A stretch of 64,000 nt of DNA. It comes from Deltaproteobacteria bacterium. Lineage in GTDB: Bacteria > Desulfobacterota > DSM-4660 > Desulfatiglandales > HGW-15. Position 1 is the stretch's first letter, and each line of letters begins with the position of its first letter. A program made the position numbers and the translations under genes. Below, piece after piece: positions 15,756-24,970 of this stretch. Under the pieces are notes generated by a model. The model was not told where the DNA came from. It did no database searches and saw only the letters and a program-made list of their open reading frames with translations. The stretch lies in contig JAFDEF010000005.1 of the NCBI GenBank assembly GCA_019310485.1, positions 1 through 64,000 of the forward strand, written 5' to 3'.

Positions 15756-16565
15756 GTGCGAGGTGCTGGACCCCCCATGCAGTTCGTGCCTTCGACCGTC
15801 ATGACACTTGCGCTGGCTGAACAAATGGAGAAAGAAGAAGGGATCATTCAACCCAGAAAAGGAAAAAAAGACCCCGATGTTGGACCCGATCTTATTGCAG
15901 TAATGACTCCCGAGGAGCTCAGCTATCTCCTCGGGCATTATAATAAAGGGGAAATCCGGAGCCATGACTACGGCTTTTTCAATCTCCATCAATTACCTGG
16001 CAAAGTTAACACCCGGTTGAGTTTGAGCGGCCCTTTTGTTGGAGCACCGCAGGCTGTTATGGGTATTGAAAAAATGATCGCTCTGGGGGCCAGAAGAGTC
16101 TGGGCGCTCGGATGGTGTGGATCGCTTCAGGCCGGCCTAACAATCGGGGACTTTCTGGTTCCGACCGGCGCAATATCTGAGGAAGGAACCTCCAAGCACT
16201 ATCCCATAAGCAACCGGCCGATCAAGCCTGATGCGGGCCTGTCCGGACTTCTTGAAAAGTTCCTTAAAAACAAAGGCCATACGGTAAAAAAAGGGCTCGT
16301 ATGGAGCACGGATGCACCTTACCGCGAAACCCCCAGCAAGGTGAAAGAATATCAAAGAAAACAGGTTATGGCTGTTGAGATGGAAATGTCTGCGCTCATG
16401 ACACTTGCGATCTACAGATCAGTAAAGTTGGCAGCTCTACTGGTCGTATCTGACGAGCTTTTTGATCTCAATTGGCGCAGAGGGTTTTCTGACCCAAAAT
16501 TCAAGAAAAGATCGCACCTGGCCGCTGATCTGCTGCTGGGGCTTGTCCCCTCACTGGGTGCATGA
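15756..16565 (+). CDS. Nucleoside phosphorylase family protein
   Basis: The protein fits the uridine/purine nucleoside phosphorylase superfamily, which splits nucleosides with phosphate. Visible marks are SGPFVGAPQAVMGIEKMIALGARRVWALGWCGSLQ (phosphate and base pocket), IGDFLVPTGAI, WSTDAPYRETP and the ribose-binding AVEMEMSALMTLA. Substrate cannot be read from sequence. The GTG at 15756 is the longest start and has no good ribosome binding site. ATG codons at 15777 and 15825 are alternatives, and the family core begins only after the last of these. It stands alone between ffh and acyP. Confidence 0.8.
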   Translation: MRGAGPPMQFVPSTVMTLALAEQMEKEEGIIQPRKGKKDPDVGPDLIAVMTPEELSYLLGHYNKGEIRSHDYGFFNLHQLPGKVNTRLSLSGPFVGAPQAVMGIEKMIALGARRVWALGWCGSLQAGLTIGDFLVPTGAISEEGTSKHYPISNRPIKPDAGLSGLLEKFLKNKGHTVKKGLVWSTDAPYRETPSKVKEYQRKQVMAVEMEMSALMTLAIYRSVKLAALLVVSDELFDLNWRRGFSDPKFKKRSHLAADLLLGLVPSLGA

Positions 16566-16685
16566 GCTTTTCTCAAAATGAATGCATATGCTAGGGGACA
16601 ACACTTATATTTTGTGCTATGAAAAGTGCCTGGGGCATCTTGGGCAGTTAGGATTTGAGAAAAAACAGGGGGAGAGATTCGGTTC

Positions 16686-16970
16686 ATGGGTAACATCAGA
16701 GTCCGACTCGTCATAGAAGGCAGGGTTCAAGGAGTGTGGTTCAGGGATTCCACGCGGCGTGAGGCCCTCAGGCTCGGTGTGACCGGATGGGTCAGAAACA
16801 GGCGAGATGGGACAGTGGAGGTTCTGGCCGAAGGGCCTGAGGACCGCGTAAGGGAACTCGTCAGGTGGTGCCACCACGGCCCACCGGCTGCCAGAGTGAC
16901 CCGAGTGCAAGAGACCGAGGAAATTTATCAGGGCGAATTCGATACTTTTGACATAGTTTTTTCTTATTGA
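16686..16970 (+). CDS. acyP: Acylphosphatase
   Basis: Acylphosphatase hydrolyses carboxyl-phosphate bonds. The signature GRVQGVWFRDSTRREALRLGVTGWVRNRRDGTVEV holds the catalytic arginine (WFR) and asparagine (VRNR). The length of 94 is standard. A GGGGGAGAG stretch just before the start can serve as ribosome binding site. Confidence 0.93.
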   Translation: MGNIRVRLVIEGRVQGVWFRDSTRREALRLGVTGWVRNRRDGTVEVLAEGPEDRVRELVRWCHHGPPAARVTRVQETEEIYQGEFDTFDIVFSY

Positions 16971-17115
16971 AAATCGCTACTATGTACCGGCAGCAACCCG
17001 TATGCTAATAAGCAAAAGCAGCTTCTCTTCCAGAATCTGGGGAGAAAGGGTGGGCCCATTCTCTATATTTGGCAAAGGGGGCGAGTGTAGAGCGAAATTA
17101 GAAAGGAATACCTCT

Positions 17116-18069
17116 ATGAAATATCCTGTAGCCAGCAGAATATTATTGGGAATTTTACTTTTGTCACTGGTTTTTTGGGCCGGCTGCGGTACCACAAAAC
17201 GCCTTTACTCCAAGGCCAGGCCCGGCGTGAACTCAGGGCTTAAGAAAAGGATATTGCTCCTTCCTTTTATGGACCAGGCAGGCGTAGGAGCGGTGCGTGT
17301 GAGAGAAATGAAAACCAGGTTCATTTCTCTCCTAAACAAGGACAAAGAGTTCCTGGTAACCGAAGGCTCCCAGCAGGCAATCAGCACTGCCAGGATTAAG
17401 TCCCCTGTCTTCGGAATTGCGGTTGATCCGGAACAGGTGAAGAAAGCCAGAGAAATGGGGATGAATGCCTTGGTTACAGTTGTGCTCCCGCCCTATGAGC
17501 TTTATGCCAAGAAGGCCGGAATCTGGCCATTTCGGAGGATCAAGAGAAAGCTTGAGATTGCCGTGGTAGTCAATGCCTTTGACGTAACAAATGGCACTTT
17601 GTTCCTGACCAAACTGGAAAGCAGAAAAATACGCTTGCCAAACCTTGATGAAATGGACTTAGAAGCCCTTGAGCCAAGTGCGTACGAAAAACGACTTGAA
17701 AAACAATTTGATAAGTCAGAAATCGATGAAAAAAAACTGGCCAAGGCACTGAAACAAATAGTTAAAAGCCAGGCCTCGGCCCTCAGGGAAGCACTCGTAG
17801 AGCAGCCCTGGGCAGGCAGAATCCTCTCTACAGATTCCGGATCAATTATTATTGACGCCGGAAAAGATGTTGGTTTGAGACAAGGTTTTGTTTTTGAAGT
17901 CTTTGGCCGAGGAGAACCTATCACTTGTGCTGACGGAAGAACTCTTTACCCGCTGGGTCAAAAAGTGGGCGAAATCAAGGTGCGCCAGGTGAGAGCTCGC
18001 TCTTCACTTGCTATCCCGCTTCAAGGCGGACCATTTGCACACGGCCAGGAAATAAGACCAAAAGGCTAA
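17116..18069 (+). CDS. Exported lipoprotein of unknown function
   Basis: I chose the ATG at 17116, behind GAAAGGAAT, because it begins a clean lipoprotein signal: a short basic start, a leucine-rich core, then LVFWAGC with the lipid-modified cysteine. The mature part is mixed alpha/beta. It starts with KRILLLPFMDQAGVGAVRVREMKTRF, which resembles outer-membrane-linked lipoproteins that open with a conserved LLPF segment. It ends in a beta-rich domain (SGSIIIDAGKDVGLRQGFVFEVFGRGEPI...GEIKVRQV) of the kind seen at the C-terminus of FlgT-like proteins. Function not known. It has no clear operon partner; recN faces it from the other side. Confidence 0.7.
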   Translation: MKYPVASRILLGILLLSLVFWAGCGTTKRLYSKARPGVNSGLKKRILLLPFMDQAGVGAVRVREMKTRFISLLNKDKEFLVTEGSQQAISTARIKSPVFGIAVDPEQVKKAREMGMNALVTVVLPPYELYAKKAGIWPFRRIKRKLEIAVVVNAFDVTNGTLFLTKLESRKIRLPNLDEMDLEALEPSAYEKRLEKQFDKSEIDEKKLAKALKQIVKSQASALREALVEQPWAGRILSTDSGSIIIDAGKDVGLRQGFVFEVFGRGEPITCADGRTLYPLGQKVGEIKVRQVRARSSLAIPLQGGPFAHGQEIRPKG

Positions 18070-18094
18070 GCTGGTAGAAAAATCCCCAAAAGAA

Positions 18095-19786
18095 TCAATG
18101 TGCCAGTATCTCCCTGGCGTGTTCGATTCCCTTCCGGGTTATCTTTTTGCCCCCCAGAAGCCTTGCAATCTCCTTGACTCTTTCTTCGGGGGCCAGCTCA
18201 GATATAACCGTTTGCGTGCGCTTGTCCTTAACCTCCTTTTGTACAAGGAAATGGGTTGTTCCTTTGCTTGCAATTTGGGGGAGGTGGGTGATACAGAGAA
18301 TCTGGTGATATCCGGCCAGGGAGCGAAGTTTTTCTCCAACCACCTCTGCGGTTTCCCCTCCAATGCCGGAGTCAACTTCATCAAAAATTATTGTTTCAAC
18401 GGAAGCTTTTCTTGCCAGGATGCTTTTGAGCGCAAGGATGATTCTGGATAGCTCTCCTCCGGAGGCGATCCTTGCAAGAGGCTTCAATTCCTCGCCAACA
18501 TTCGGGGAAAGCATAAATTCCACCCTGTCATAACCATCTGCTCTCATTATTTTCATCACTTCAGTAGCATTTTCTTCCTTGCTCCCCAGATCAGGTTCGA
18601 ACCTGACTTCAAATCTGGTACCGGCCATGTTGAGAAGTTCCATCTCTTTTTTGACATTTTTTTCAAGATCTTTCGCAACCTGCTTCCTATTTCGGGATAG
18701 CTCCCTCGCCTGTGACGAAAGCCTCTCTTCCATGGCGTGGATTTCCTGTTCGATTCTTGCCAGCTCCTCTTTCTTGTGGTCAAGGTTGTCCATTATTTCT
18801 GAAAGTTGAACCCTGAATTTCAGGATTTCATTGATTGATGATCCGTATTTCCTTTTGAGCCTGTTGATAAGTTGAAGTCGCTCATCAACTTGCTCCAGAC
18901 GCTGAGGATCGACGACAATGCTCCCCTGAAGTTCTCTCAACCCAAGGGAGGCTTCCTCCAGCTCGAGTTTTGCTGAGTCCAGGGCCTTACTGATATCTGA
19001 AAGCCTCCGGTCATATTCTTCTGCCTTCTTAATTTGCCTTGCATATATCGAAAGCTCTGAAATAAGGGCGTGTTCCCTTTCGTAGAACGCCTGATAGGCT
19101 TCTGTAACAATCTGCATAAGTTGTTCCGCGTGCTGAAGGCGTTTTTTCTCCTCTGCAAGAAGTTCGTCTTCCCCTTCTTTAAGAGCTGCCTTGTCTATTT
19201 CTTCTTTTTGAAACCTCACCAGTTCCTGCTTTTCCATGCCCGTACGGATTTCCCTCTCTAAAGACGCCTTTTTCTCCGTGAGCGACTGGTACCTGGCAAA
19301 AGCCTCGTTTAACTTCGATCTTTCCCCGGCAAGCGAACCAAAACCATCAAGCAAATAGAGGTGATTGTCCGGTCTCAGTAATAGTTGATGTTCGTGCTGG
19401 CCTGAGATGCTGATTAACATGGAACCCACTTTTGAAAGCATCTGGCCGGTAGCCATAGAACCGTTAATAACAATCCTGTTCCTTCCTTCCCTGGAGATAT
19501 GCCTCTTGATCAAAAGCTCCCCATCAAAAGGAATTCCAAATCCTGAAAGGAGCCTGCCTACGGCGGAGTCTTCCGGAAGACGAAAAAGGGCTTCAACAAC
19601 CGCCTCGCTGCTGCCACTTCTTATAAGTTCCGATGAGGCTCTACCTCCGAGGATAAGATTTACGGCATTAATGATGATGGACTTTCCCGCACCTGTCTCT
19701 CCAGAGAGCACATTTAACCCAGGGCTAAATTGTATCTCCAGATGGCTGATTATGGCGAAATTGGAAATGTTGAGCTGTGCAAGCAT
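18095..19786 (-). CDS. recN: DNA repair protein RecN
   Basis: RecN is an SMC-like ATPase acting at double-strand breaks. It shows the Walker A GETGAGKSIIINAVNLILGGRAS at the N-terminus. About 280 residues of coiled coil follow (roughly 150-430). At the C-terminus are the signature GGELSRIILALKSILA, Walker B TIIFDEVDSGIGGETA and the CITHLPQIAS loop. Full length at 563. It is convergent with the lipoprotein gene, with 25 bases between the stops. Confidence 0.96.
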   Translation of the reverse strand: MLAQLNISNFAIISHLEIQFSPGLNVLSGETGAGKSIIINAVNLILGGRASSELIRSGSSEAVVEALFRLPEDSAVGRLLSGFGIPFDGELLIKRHISREGRNRIVINGSMATGQMLSKVGSMLISISGQHEHQLLLRPDNHLYLLDGFGSLAGERSKLNEAFARYQSLTEKKASLEREIRTGMEKQELVRFQKEEIDKAALKEGEDELLAEEKKRLQHAEQLMQIVTEAYQAFYEREHALISELSIYARQIKKAEEYDRRLSDISKALDSAKLELEEASLGLRELQGSIVVDPQRLEQVDERLQLINRLKRKYGSSINEILKFRVQLSEIMDNLDHKKEELARIEQEIHAMEERLSSQARELSRNRKQVAKDLEKNVKKEMELLNMAGTRFEVRFEPDLGSKEENATEVMKIMRADGYDRVEFMLSPNVGEELKPLARIASGGELSRIILALKSILARKASVETIIFDEVDSGIGGETAEVVGEKLRSLAGYHQILCITHLPQIASKGTTHFLVQKEVKDKRTQTVISELAPEERVKEIARLLGGKKITRKGIEHAREILAH

Positions 19787-19797
19787 AATTTAAATAA

Positions 19798-19833
19798 GTT
19801 ACGAGATACGAGTTACGAGTCACAAGTTACGAG
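19798..19833. repeat. Short tandem repeat of TTACGAG-like units
   Basis: Units of seven to eight bases (GTTACGAG, ATACGAG, GTTACGAG, GTCACAAG, TTACGAG) run head to tail in the gap between recN and the pilus ATPase gene. A mirrored, weaker version (CTCTTGTTACTCGTCAC) sits at 19953-19970, so the gap could fold. Function unknown; such units are common extragenic junk repeats. Confidence 0.5.
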
Positions 19834-19973
19834 GGAGAAGTGCCCAATTTCCTGTGATGAATGAAACGCTACCATTAACAAGACGAGAGTGTTGGGAGGA
19901 CCTTCCATAGTGCTTAAAAGACTAGGGCTTGTGCATTACAACTCCTCACTTGTCTCTTGTTACTCGTCACTAA

Positions 19974-21791
19974 TTAGAGTTGCTCCCAGGTAACCCTGAG
20001 CACCTCCTGGTAGGTAGTTTTTCCATCCAGAAGCTTCTTAATAGCATTTTCCCTGAGTGTGACCATTCCCTCTCTTCTCCCGACGTCTCGAAGTATTTCA
20101 ACGTCGCACTCAGGTGTAATCAGCTTCCTTATACCTTCCGTAACCGGCAAAACTTCAAAAATCCCGCTTCGACCCAGGTACCCGGTTCCCCTGCATTTTA
20201 GACATCCTTTTCCCCTGTGCAAGCTAACATATCCATTGCCACCCACATCCAGGCCCATGGAAGAAAGCTCTGCAGACTCAATTTCGAAAGACTCTTTGCA
20301 GTGAGGGCAAATTTTCCTCACAAGCCGCTGAGCCACTATACCCGCTACCGTAGCCTGAATCAAGAATGAGGGAATTCCGAGGTCCAGCAGGCGGGTGATG
20401 GAAGAGGGAGCATCATTCGTGTGGAGCGTGGAAAGGACAAGATGCCCCGTGAGAGCGGCCTGAATGGCGTTTTCAGCCGTTTCAAGGTCCCTCATTTCCC
20501 CGATCATGATAATGTCAGGGTCTTGCCTGAGAATATTTCTGAGTATGGAAGCAAATGTAATTCCTATTGCAGGCTGAACCGCTATCTGGTTGAACCTCTC
20601 ATCCACCATCTCTATTGGGTCTTCAATAGTGGTAATGTTGATATCCGGTGAAGAAAGGTAGCGCAAAGTGGAATAAAGCGTGGTGGATTTCCCGCTTCCG
20701 GTTGGACCGCACACAAGAACAATCCCGTGGGGCATGTTGATGAACTGGTGGTAACGAATCAGATCCATTGAAGTAAAGCCAAGGTTTTCAAGTTCCTGGA
20801 AAAGTATATCCGGGTCCATGATTCTCATAACCAGTTTTTCGCCAAATGCCACGGGAACTGAGGAAACCCTTATCTCCGCCTCGACCCCTCCTTTCTCCAT
20901 CTTGATGCGCCCGTCCTGGGGTCTTCTCTTCTCAGCCATGTCGAGACGGGCCAGGTTCTTGATGCGGGTCACTATGGCAGAGTGGACATTCTTTGGGAGT
21001 TCGTAAACTGTGTGCAAAGTGCCGTCTATTCGAAGCCTAACAACACTTTTTTCTCTTTTGGGCTCAATGTGGACATCGCTTGCTCTTTGATCAAAGGCAT
21101 AGCTGAAAAGATGGTCCACAGCATTTACGATATGCTGGTCGTTTGAGGGCAGCTCGTCTGATGCGCGCAACCGCACAAACTGCTCTAGGTTCCCAAGATC
21201 CACGCTCGGCATGGAGAACTGGTGTTCTGCTGCCACGATTGAGCGCTTGAAGCCAAAAAACTCGTTAATAAGCTTTATAATGTCTGTCTTGGTGCTTACA
21301 ACCGGCTTGACTTTCAGGTGTGTAACCTGCGCGATATCCTGCATAACTTCAACGTTAAATGGGTCTGGAGTTGCCACAGTCAGGGACTCATCGTCTCTGC
21401 CGACAGGCAGTACCAGGTGCTTCATTGCAAAAGTGTGAGGGATGGTCGTAGTTACCAGGTTCAGATCAAGCTTGAGCGGATCTATTTTTTTGTAAGGAAT
21501 CTTCCAGGCCTTGGCAAGACACTGGAAAATAGTTTCCTCATCAAGAGGTTTTGACGGATCGTCTGCCCTTTCCATCTGAAGGGAGGCGATGACATCTACA
21601 ATCGTTACAGGATTAAAGATCCTTCCCTTGCTGGAGGCCTGCCTCATTGCCCGGATTTGTTCCATTTTGGCGGCCAAACGATCCTTCTTGGCCATAATCT
21701 CCCTTCTCTGGGCTTCAGATATCAGCCTGTACTTGAGAAGAACCTTGCACACATTCTCTGCGCTTAACTTGTCGGAACTCTTAGCCATCAA
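19974..21791 (-). CDS. Type IV pilus / type II secretion assembly ATPase (PilB/GspE family)
   Basis: This hexameric ATPase powers pilin polymerisation at the inner membrane. The N-terminal MshEN-like domain lies about 85-190 (PLDEETIFQCLAKAWKIPYKKIDPLKLD). The core has Walker A GPTGSGKSTTLYSTL, Walker B DPDIIMIGEMRDLETAENAIQAALTGHLVLSTLHTND and the zinc tetracysteine in ICPHCKES...GCLKCRGTGYLGRSGIFEVL. 605 residues. An unusual Lys/Arg-rich segment near 20-55 precedes the MshEN domain. The minor pilin operon begins 700 bases away in the opposite direction, which supports a pilus role; PilB versus GspE cannot be settled without the rest of the machinery. Confidence 0.9.
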   Translation of the reverse strand: MMAKSSDKLSAENVCKVLLKYRLISEAQRREIMAKKDRLAAKMEQIRAMRQASSKGRIFNPVTIVDVIASLQMERADDPSKPLDEETIFQCLAKAWKIPYKKIDPLKLDLNLVTTTIPHTFAMKHLVLPVGRDDESLTVATPDPFNVEVMQDIAQVTHLKVKPVVSTKTDIIKLINEFFGFKRSIVAAEHQFSMPSVDLGNLEQFVRLRASDELPSNDQHIVNAVDHLFSYAFDQRASDVHIEPKREKSVVRLRIDGTLHTVYELPKNVHSAIVTRIKNLARLDMAEKRRPQDGRIKMEKGGVEAEIRVSSVPVAFGEKLVMRIMDPDILFQELENLGFTSMDLIRYHQFINMPHGIVLVCGPTGSGKSTTLYSTLRYLSSPDINITTIEDPIEMVDERFNQIAVQPAIGITFASILRNILRQDPDIIMIGEMRDLETAENAIQAALTGHLVLSTLHTNDAPSSITRLLDLGIPSFLIQATVAGIVAQRLVRKICPHCKESFEIESAELSSMGLDVGGNGYVSLHRGKGCLKCRGTGYLGRSGIFEVLPVTEGIRKLITPECDVEILRDVGRREGMVTLRENAIKKLLDGKTTYQEVLRVTWEQL

Positions 21792-22040
21792 GAAGCCTTA
21801 TGCCTTGAAATCCTTCCCTTCAACTTTCTCCTGTGACGGCGTGTGCCGGCATGCCTTCTGCCCATCTTCCGAGGAAGGGAAGCTTCTAATATGATATTAT
21901 TATCACTATCCCCATGGCAATGAAAATCTTGTCCAAAGTTTTTCAGCCCTCTTCCCTATTACCGCCCCTAAGAAGAGCACGGCTCTTACCTGAATCGAGG
22001 CCCCCAAGCCACTGATCACGCGCTAAATAAGCCGGCCCGG

Positions 22041-22146
22041 TAAACCCTGAGGAATTTCGCACGGGGCATTGAACCCCGTGCGGAAAGGCGGAATAAAACT
22101 CTATTTTTCATCCCCGTGCTTCCGCACGGGGCATTCCTGCGGGGTA
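22041..22146. repeat. Dispersed extragenic repeat with two hairpins (copy 1)
   Basis: CGCACGGGG (22058-22066) pairs with CCCCGTGCG (22074-22082), and CCCCGTGC (22112-22119) pairs with GCACGGGG (22124-22131) around a TTCC loop. The flanks TAAACCCTGAGGAATTTCGC and GCATTCCTGCGGGGTAAA recur, slightly changed, at 37264-37307. It is an extragenic repeat family rather than a terminator, as no T-run follows. Confidence 0.6.
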
Positions 22147-22409
22147 AAGAGCGCGAGATAAGGTCCGATTACTGTAAAGTTTTTTTACAATCGAAAACTT
22201 TTTTTACGCAACTCTTCCCTCCTTTGCACCAGATTCAGCCATGAAAGTGAATGCAGCACTGACTTTGTTATTGGCTTTCGCATTTTACCTCAGAAAAGGC
22301 GGGCATAAAATATACATCACAATTTCAAGGTCTTACAGCCTTCCAAAACCTTCTTTTGCTGTCTCTACAATTCTCCTGAGCCATAATTTGAAGCCTAATT
22401 AGGGCCTTC

Positions 22410-22425
22410 TGGCATTTTTCTTGCT
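22410..22425 (+). promoter_or_regulatory. Sigma-54 promoter of the minor pilin operon
   Basis: The sequence TGGCATTTTTCTTGCT fits the -24/-12 consensus, with GG and GC exactly 12 bases apart. Transcription should start near 22437, about 57 bases before the first pilin start codon. Pilin operons are often under sigma-54 and a PilR-type activator. No activator gene is in the window. Confidence 0.7.
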
Positions 22426-22493
22426 CAAAACCAGCAAAGACGGAGTCCCACGGGCTTACTCGTGGTTTTCTGGCAAGGCGCATAAAAGTCAGG

Positions 22494-23051
22494 ATGAATA
22501 AAATGAAAAAATCGGATGGTTTTACGCTTCTTGAGCTACTGGTGACGATCGTCATATTCGGCATCATAGCGAGCATCGCCATTCCCGGGTTCTCCAGGTG
22601 GCTACCCAATTACAGGCTCAAAGGAGTCGCCCGTGATATTTACTCTAATTTACAGTTCGCGAAAATAGGTGCCGTAAAGGAGAGAGGTGAGTGGGCGGTC
22701 GTTTTTGACAGGGCGAACAATCGCTACCAGGTCGTGAGCGGTGGAGCCGACAGGGACTACTCTACATCGGCTGATAATGTCGTCCAAAGAACTGTCAATC
22801 TTACTGATTACGGCAGCGGCATAAGCTATGGCCACGGCAGTGCCACGACCGGGGTGTCCGGAGGAGGTTTCGGCAACGACATCACTTTTTCAGGGGATAC
22901 AGTGGTCTTCAACTCAAGAGGCATGATCAACAGTGCAACCGGTGGATACGTGTATGTACAGAACAACAGGAACAACACAATGGCCGTTGGAGCCTGGACC
23001 ACAGGCGTCATTGTTATGAGAAAATGGCGGAATAACAATTGGGAGCAGTAG
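22494..23051 (+). CDS. Minor pilin, FimT/GspH family
   Basis: This is a type IV prepilin-like protein. A short basic leader (MNKMKKSDG) ends at the prepilin peptidase site G|FTLLELL, with glutamate at position +5 of the mature chain. A hydrophobic helix to about residue 30 follows, then a GspH-type globular domain (YRLKGVARDIYSNLQFAKIGAVKERGEWAVVFD...FNSRGMINSATGGYVYV). 185 residues. First gene of the operon behind the sigma-54 promoter; minor pilins of this kind prime pilus assembly together with PilV, PilW, PilX and PilY1. Confidence 0.88.
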   Translation: MNKMKKSDGFTLLELLVTIVIFGIIASIAIPGFSRWLPNYRLKGVARDIYSNLQFAKIGAVKERGEWAVVFDRANNRYQVVSGGADRDYSTSADNVVQRTVNLTDYGSGISYGHGSATTGVSGGGFGNDITFSGDTVVFNSRGMINSATGGYVYVQNNRNNTMAVGAWTTGVIVMRKWRNNNWEQ

Positions 23052-23054
23052 GCT

Positions 23055-24014
23055 ATGCATAAGCAAAAAGGTTTTACACTTCTTGAACTTCTCGTTGCCG
23101 TGGCGCTGGGCCTGGTCATTATGGCAGCGGTTTTCAAGACCTTTAAGTCCCAGCAGGATTCCTACGTTGTGCAGGACCAGGTTGCTGCCATGCAGCAGAA
23201 CCTGCGCGCTGCCATGTATGTCCTCACCCGGGATCTTCAATTGGCAGGATATTACAGTAACTTTGACAGGAACCCCTGCAGCATAGACTGGGACGACCAT
23301 GATAACGACAACAATACCTCAACAGGCACTGAATCCATCAGGCCCTTGATTTACGCAGGAAATAATGTCAGTGCTTCTGGAGATGATATCAAGAACAACA
23401 CCGACACCATCGTGATCGTAAAAGCAGGGGAAGAAGGCCGGACCCTCGCAGCAGGCGAGGAAGCCACTGGCGGTGTCATCAAACTGAGCAGCCGTGACCT
23501 GGACGGCGACGGCCAGGCCGACCTGAATAATACCACCAAGAAATTCGGACTGCTGGTGAAAAGTGATTTGCGCACTGCCGACTTTTTCGAGGTCAACACT
23601 GCTTCGGGAAACATTACGCCGCCGGGAGGACTGTCTGAAAACTACACGGCAGGCGACCTGATATTCAGGGCTGATGTAATCATCTATAAAATAGATGAAA
23701 ATAGCACTCATCCAAGCCTTCGCCGCAAGAACCTGGGCAACAATACCGGCTTTCGGGTTATTGCAGAGGATATCGACAACATCCAGTTCCGCTATCAGCT
23801 AAACGACGGAACATGGACAGACAACCCCACGGGTAATGAAGCGAGGGTGAGAGCTGTTGAGATCTTCATGCTGGCCAGAACGGCCCATACCATCCGTGGC
23901 TACACTGATCCCAATACTTACAATTTCGCAGATAACCCTCTTACAAACCCCAGTGACGGGTACAGGAGAAAACTCATTTGTTCAACCGTAAAAACCAGAA
24001 ATATAGGACTTTAG
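23055..24014 (+). CDS. pilW: Minor pilin PilW-like
   Basis: Prepilin with leader MHKQKG and cleavage at G|FTLLELLVAVALGLVIMAAVFKTF. The following SQQDSYVVQDQVAAMQQNLRAAMYVLTRDLQLAGYY is the PilW family mark. The 319-residue protein ends in a domain with DIDNIQFRYQLNDGTW and RVRAVEIFMLART. It is three bases downstream of the FimT/GspH gene. It is likely part of the pilus tip complex. Confidence 0.85.
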   Translation: MHKQKGFTLLELLVAVALGLVIMAAVFKTFKSQQDSYVVQDQVAAMQQNLRAAMYVLTRDLQLAGYYSNFDRNPCSIDWDDHDNDNNTSTGTESIRPLIYAGNNVSASGDDIKNNTDTIVIVKAGEEGRTLAAGEEATGGVIKLSSRDLDGDGQADLNNTTKKFGLLVKSDLRTADFFEVNTASGNITPPGGLSENYTAGDLIFRADVIIYKIDENSTHPSLRRKNLGNNTGFRVIAEDIDNIQFRYQLNDGTWTDNPTGNEARVRAVEIFMLARTAHTIRGYTDPNTYNFADNPLTNPSDGYRRKLICSTVKTRNIGL

Positions 24015-24016
24015 GC

Positions 24017-24472
24017 ATGAGAAAGTTTTTTACTTCAAAAGATTTGGATAGGGAAAAGGGCTTCACCCTTGTTGAGGTTCTTGTTGCTGTTGCAATTCTG
24101 ACGGTTGGCTTGCTGGCCGTGGGCACAATGCAGCTTACCTCCATTCGTGGAAATTTCATGAGCGGTAACACCACTACAGCCCTTACCCTGGCAAGCCAGA
24201 AAATGGAAGATCTTCTAAATAGAACTTATTCCGATGCCGCGCTGACTGACACCACTGCTGCCAACAACACAAACCTTTCTTCCATTACGACCACGGATCA
24301 CGAGGAAGGAGTTGACCAAAACGGGCAGGTGGCTGCAGGCGGCTTTTACCGCCGGATATGGAACATTGCCGACTCCTCTGGTTCCATGCCCACTTCCAAG
24401 GCAATAACCGTTATTGTCACATGGGAGGGGAACAAGCACAAAGTTTCCGTATCGTGCTTGAGAAAACCATAA
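24017..24472 (+). CDS. pilV: Minor pilin PilV-like
   Basis: I take the ATG at 24017, two bases past the pilW stop; the frame is open from 23978 but that would overlap pilW. The prepilin leader ends at G|FTLVEVLVAVAILTVGLLAVGTMQL, the PilV mark, followed by TSIRGNFMSGNTTTALTLASQKMEDLLNRTY. About 151 residues. The middle part is rich in Thr and Asn. It is coexpressed with pilW and pilX. Confidence 0.85.
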   Translation: MRKFFTSKDLDREKGFTLVEVLVAVAILTVGLLAVGTMQLTSIRGNFMSGNTTTALTLASQKMEDLLNRTYSDAALTDTTAANNTNLSSITTTDHEEGVDQNGQVAAGGFYRRIWNIADSSGSMPTSKAITVIVTWEGNKHKVSVSCLRKP

Positions 24473-24489
24473 GGATTGTGAGGTTTCAA

Positions 24490-24954
24490 ATGAAGTGTAT
24501 TATCACCAAGTGCCGTAGCGAACAGGGAAATGTCATCATATTTGCCTTTATCCTTCTGGTGGTACTCACTATTATAGGGATCATCGCCACCAGGACATCT
24601 ACCATTGATATTCAGATCGCTTCCAACGAAATCCCTTACAAGCAAAACTTCTACGTTGCCGAAGGCGGAGTCCAGAGAGAGGCGGCGGAACTTGGAAGGG
24701 GGAACTACCCGATTGCCAACGTAAAGGTTGCCTCGACTCTGGCCACCCAGTCAAGCGGCAGTCTGCCTCCCCCGACACCGCACCAGGTAAACGGCATACC
24801 GTACAATTTTCAGGTGAGTTACCTCGGGTATTTTTCTCCCCCAACAGGGTACTCCATCCTGCATTTCAGCAGGTATGACTATGACATAGACGTGACAAGC
24901 AATAATGTCAGGGTCGATGCGCGGTATTATAAGATCGGCCCAAAAGCAGACTAG
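24490..24954 (+). CDS. pilX: PilX-like pilus assembly protein
   Basis: The ATG at 24490, behind GAGG, fits the PilX N-terminal pattern best: CRSEQGNVIIFAFILLVVLTIIGIIATRTSTIDIQIASNE, then YKQNFYVAEGGVQREAAELG. The frame continues upstream to 24358 but would overlap pilV. The leader has glycine before N-V-I rather than the classic F-T-L, as usual in PilX. 154 residues. It lies between pilV and a small exported protein in the same operon. Confidence 0.75.
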   Translation: MKCIITKCRSEQGNVIIFAFILLVVLTIIGIIATRTSTIDIQIASNEIPYKQNFYVAEGGVQREAAELGRGNYPIANVKVASTLATQSSGSLPPPTPHQVNGIPYNFQVSYLGYFSPPTGYSILHFSRYDYDIDVTSNNVRVDARYYKIGPKAD

Positions 24955-24970
24955 AACTTAGGAGAACCAC

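Larger units (their letters stand above)
21792..22493. other. 700-bp divergent region between pilus ATPase and minor pilin operon
   Basis: No gene is seen. It carries a repeat with two strong hairpins (22041-22146), AT-rich runs around 22175-22210, the sigma-54 promoter at 22410-22425 and a leader with a CCACG/CGTGG hairpin at about 22459-22476. Nothing coding was found in the first 250 bases. Confidence 0.45.

Noticed and set aside
18115..18135. A tRNA T-loop-like word (GTTCGATTCC) on the plus strand
   Set aside because: It lies inside the recN coding sequence and no cloverleaf can be formed around it.
22437..22493. A c-di-GMP (GEMM-I) riboswitch ahead of the minor pilin operon
   Set aside because: The leader has one small CCACG/CGTGG hairpin and a GCAAAG word, but the conserved core and the second stem of the riboswitch are missing.
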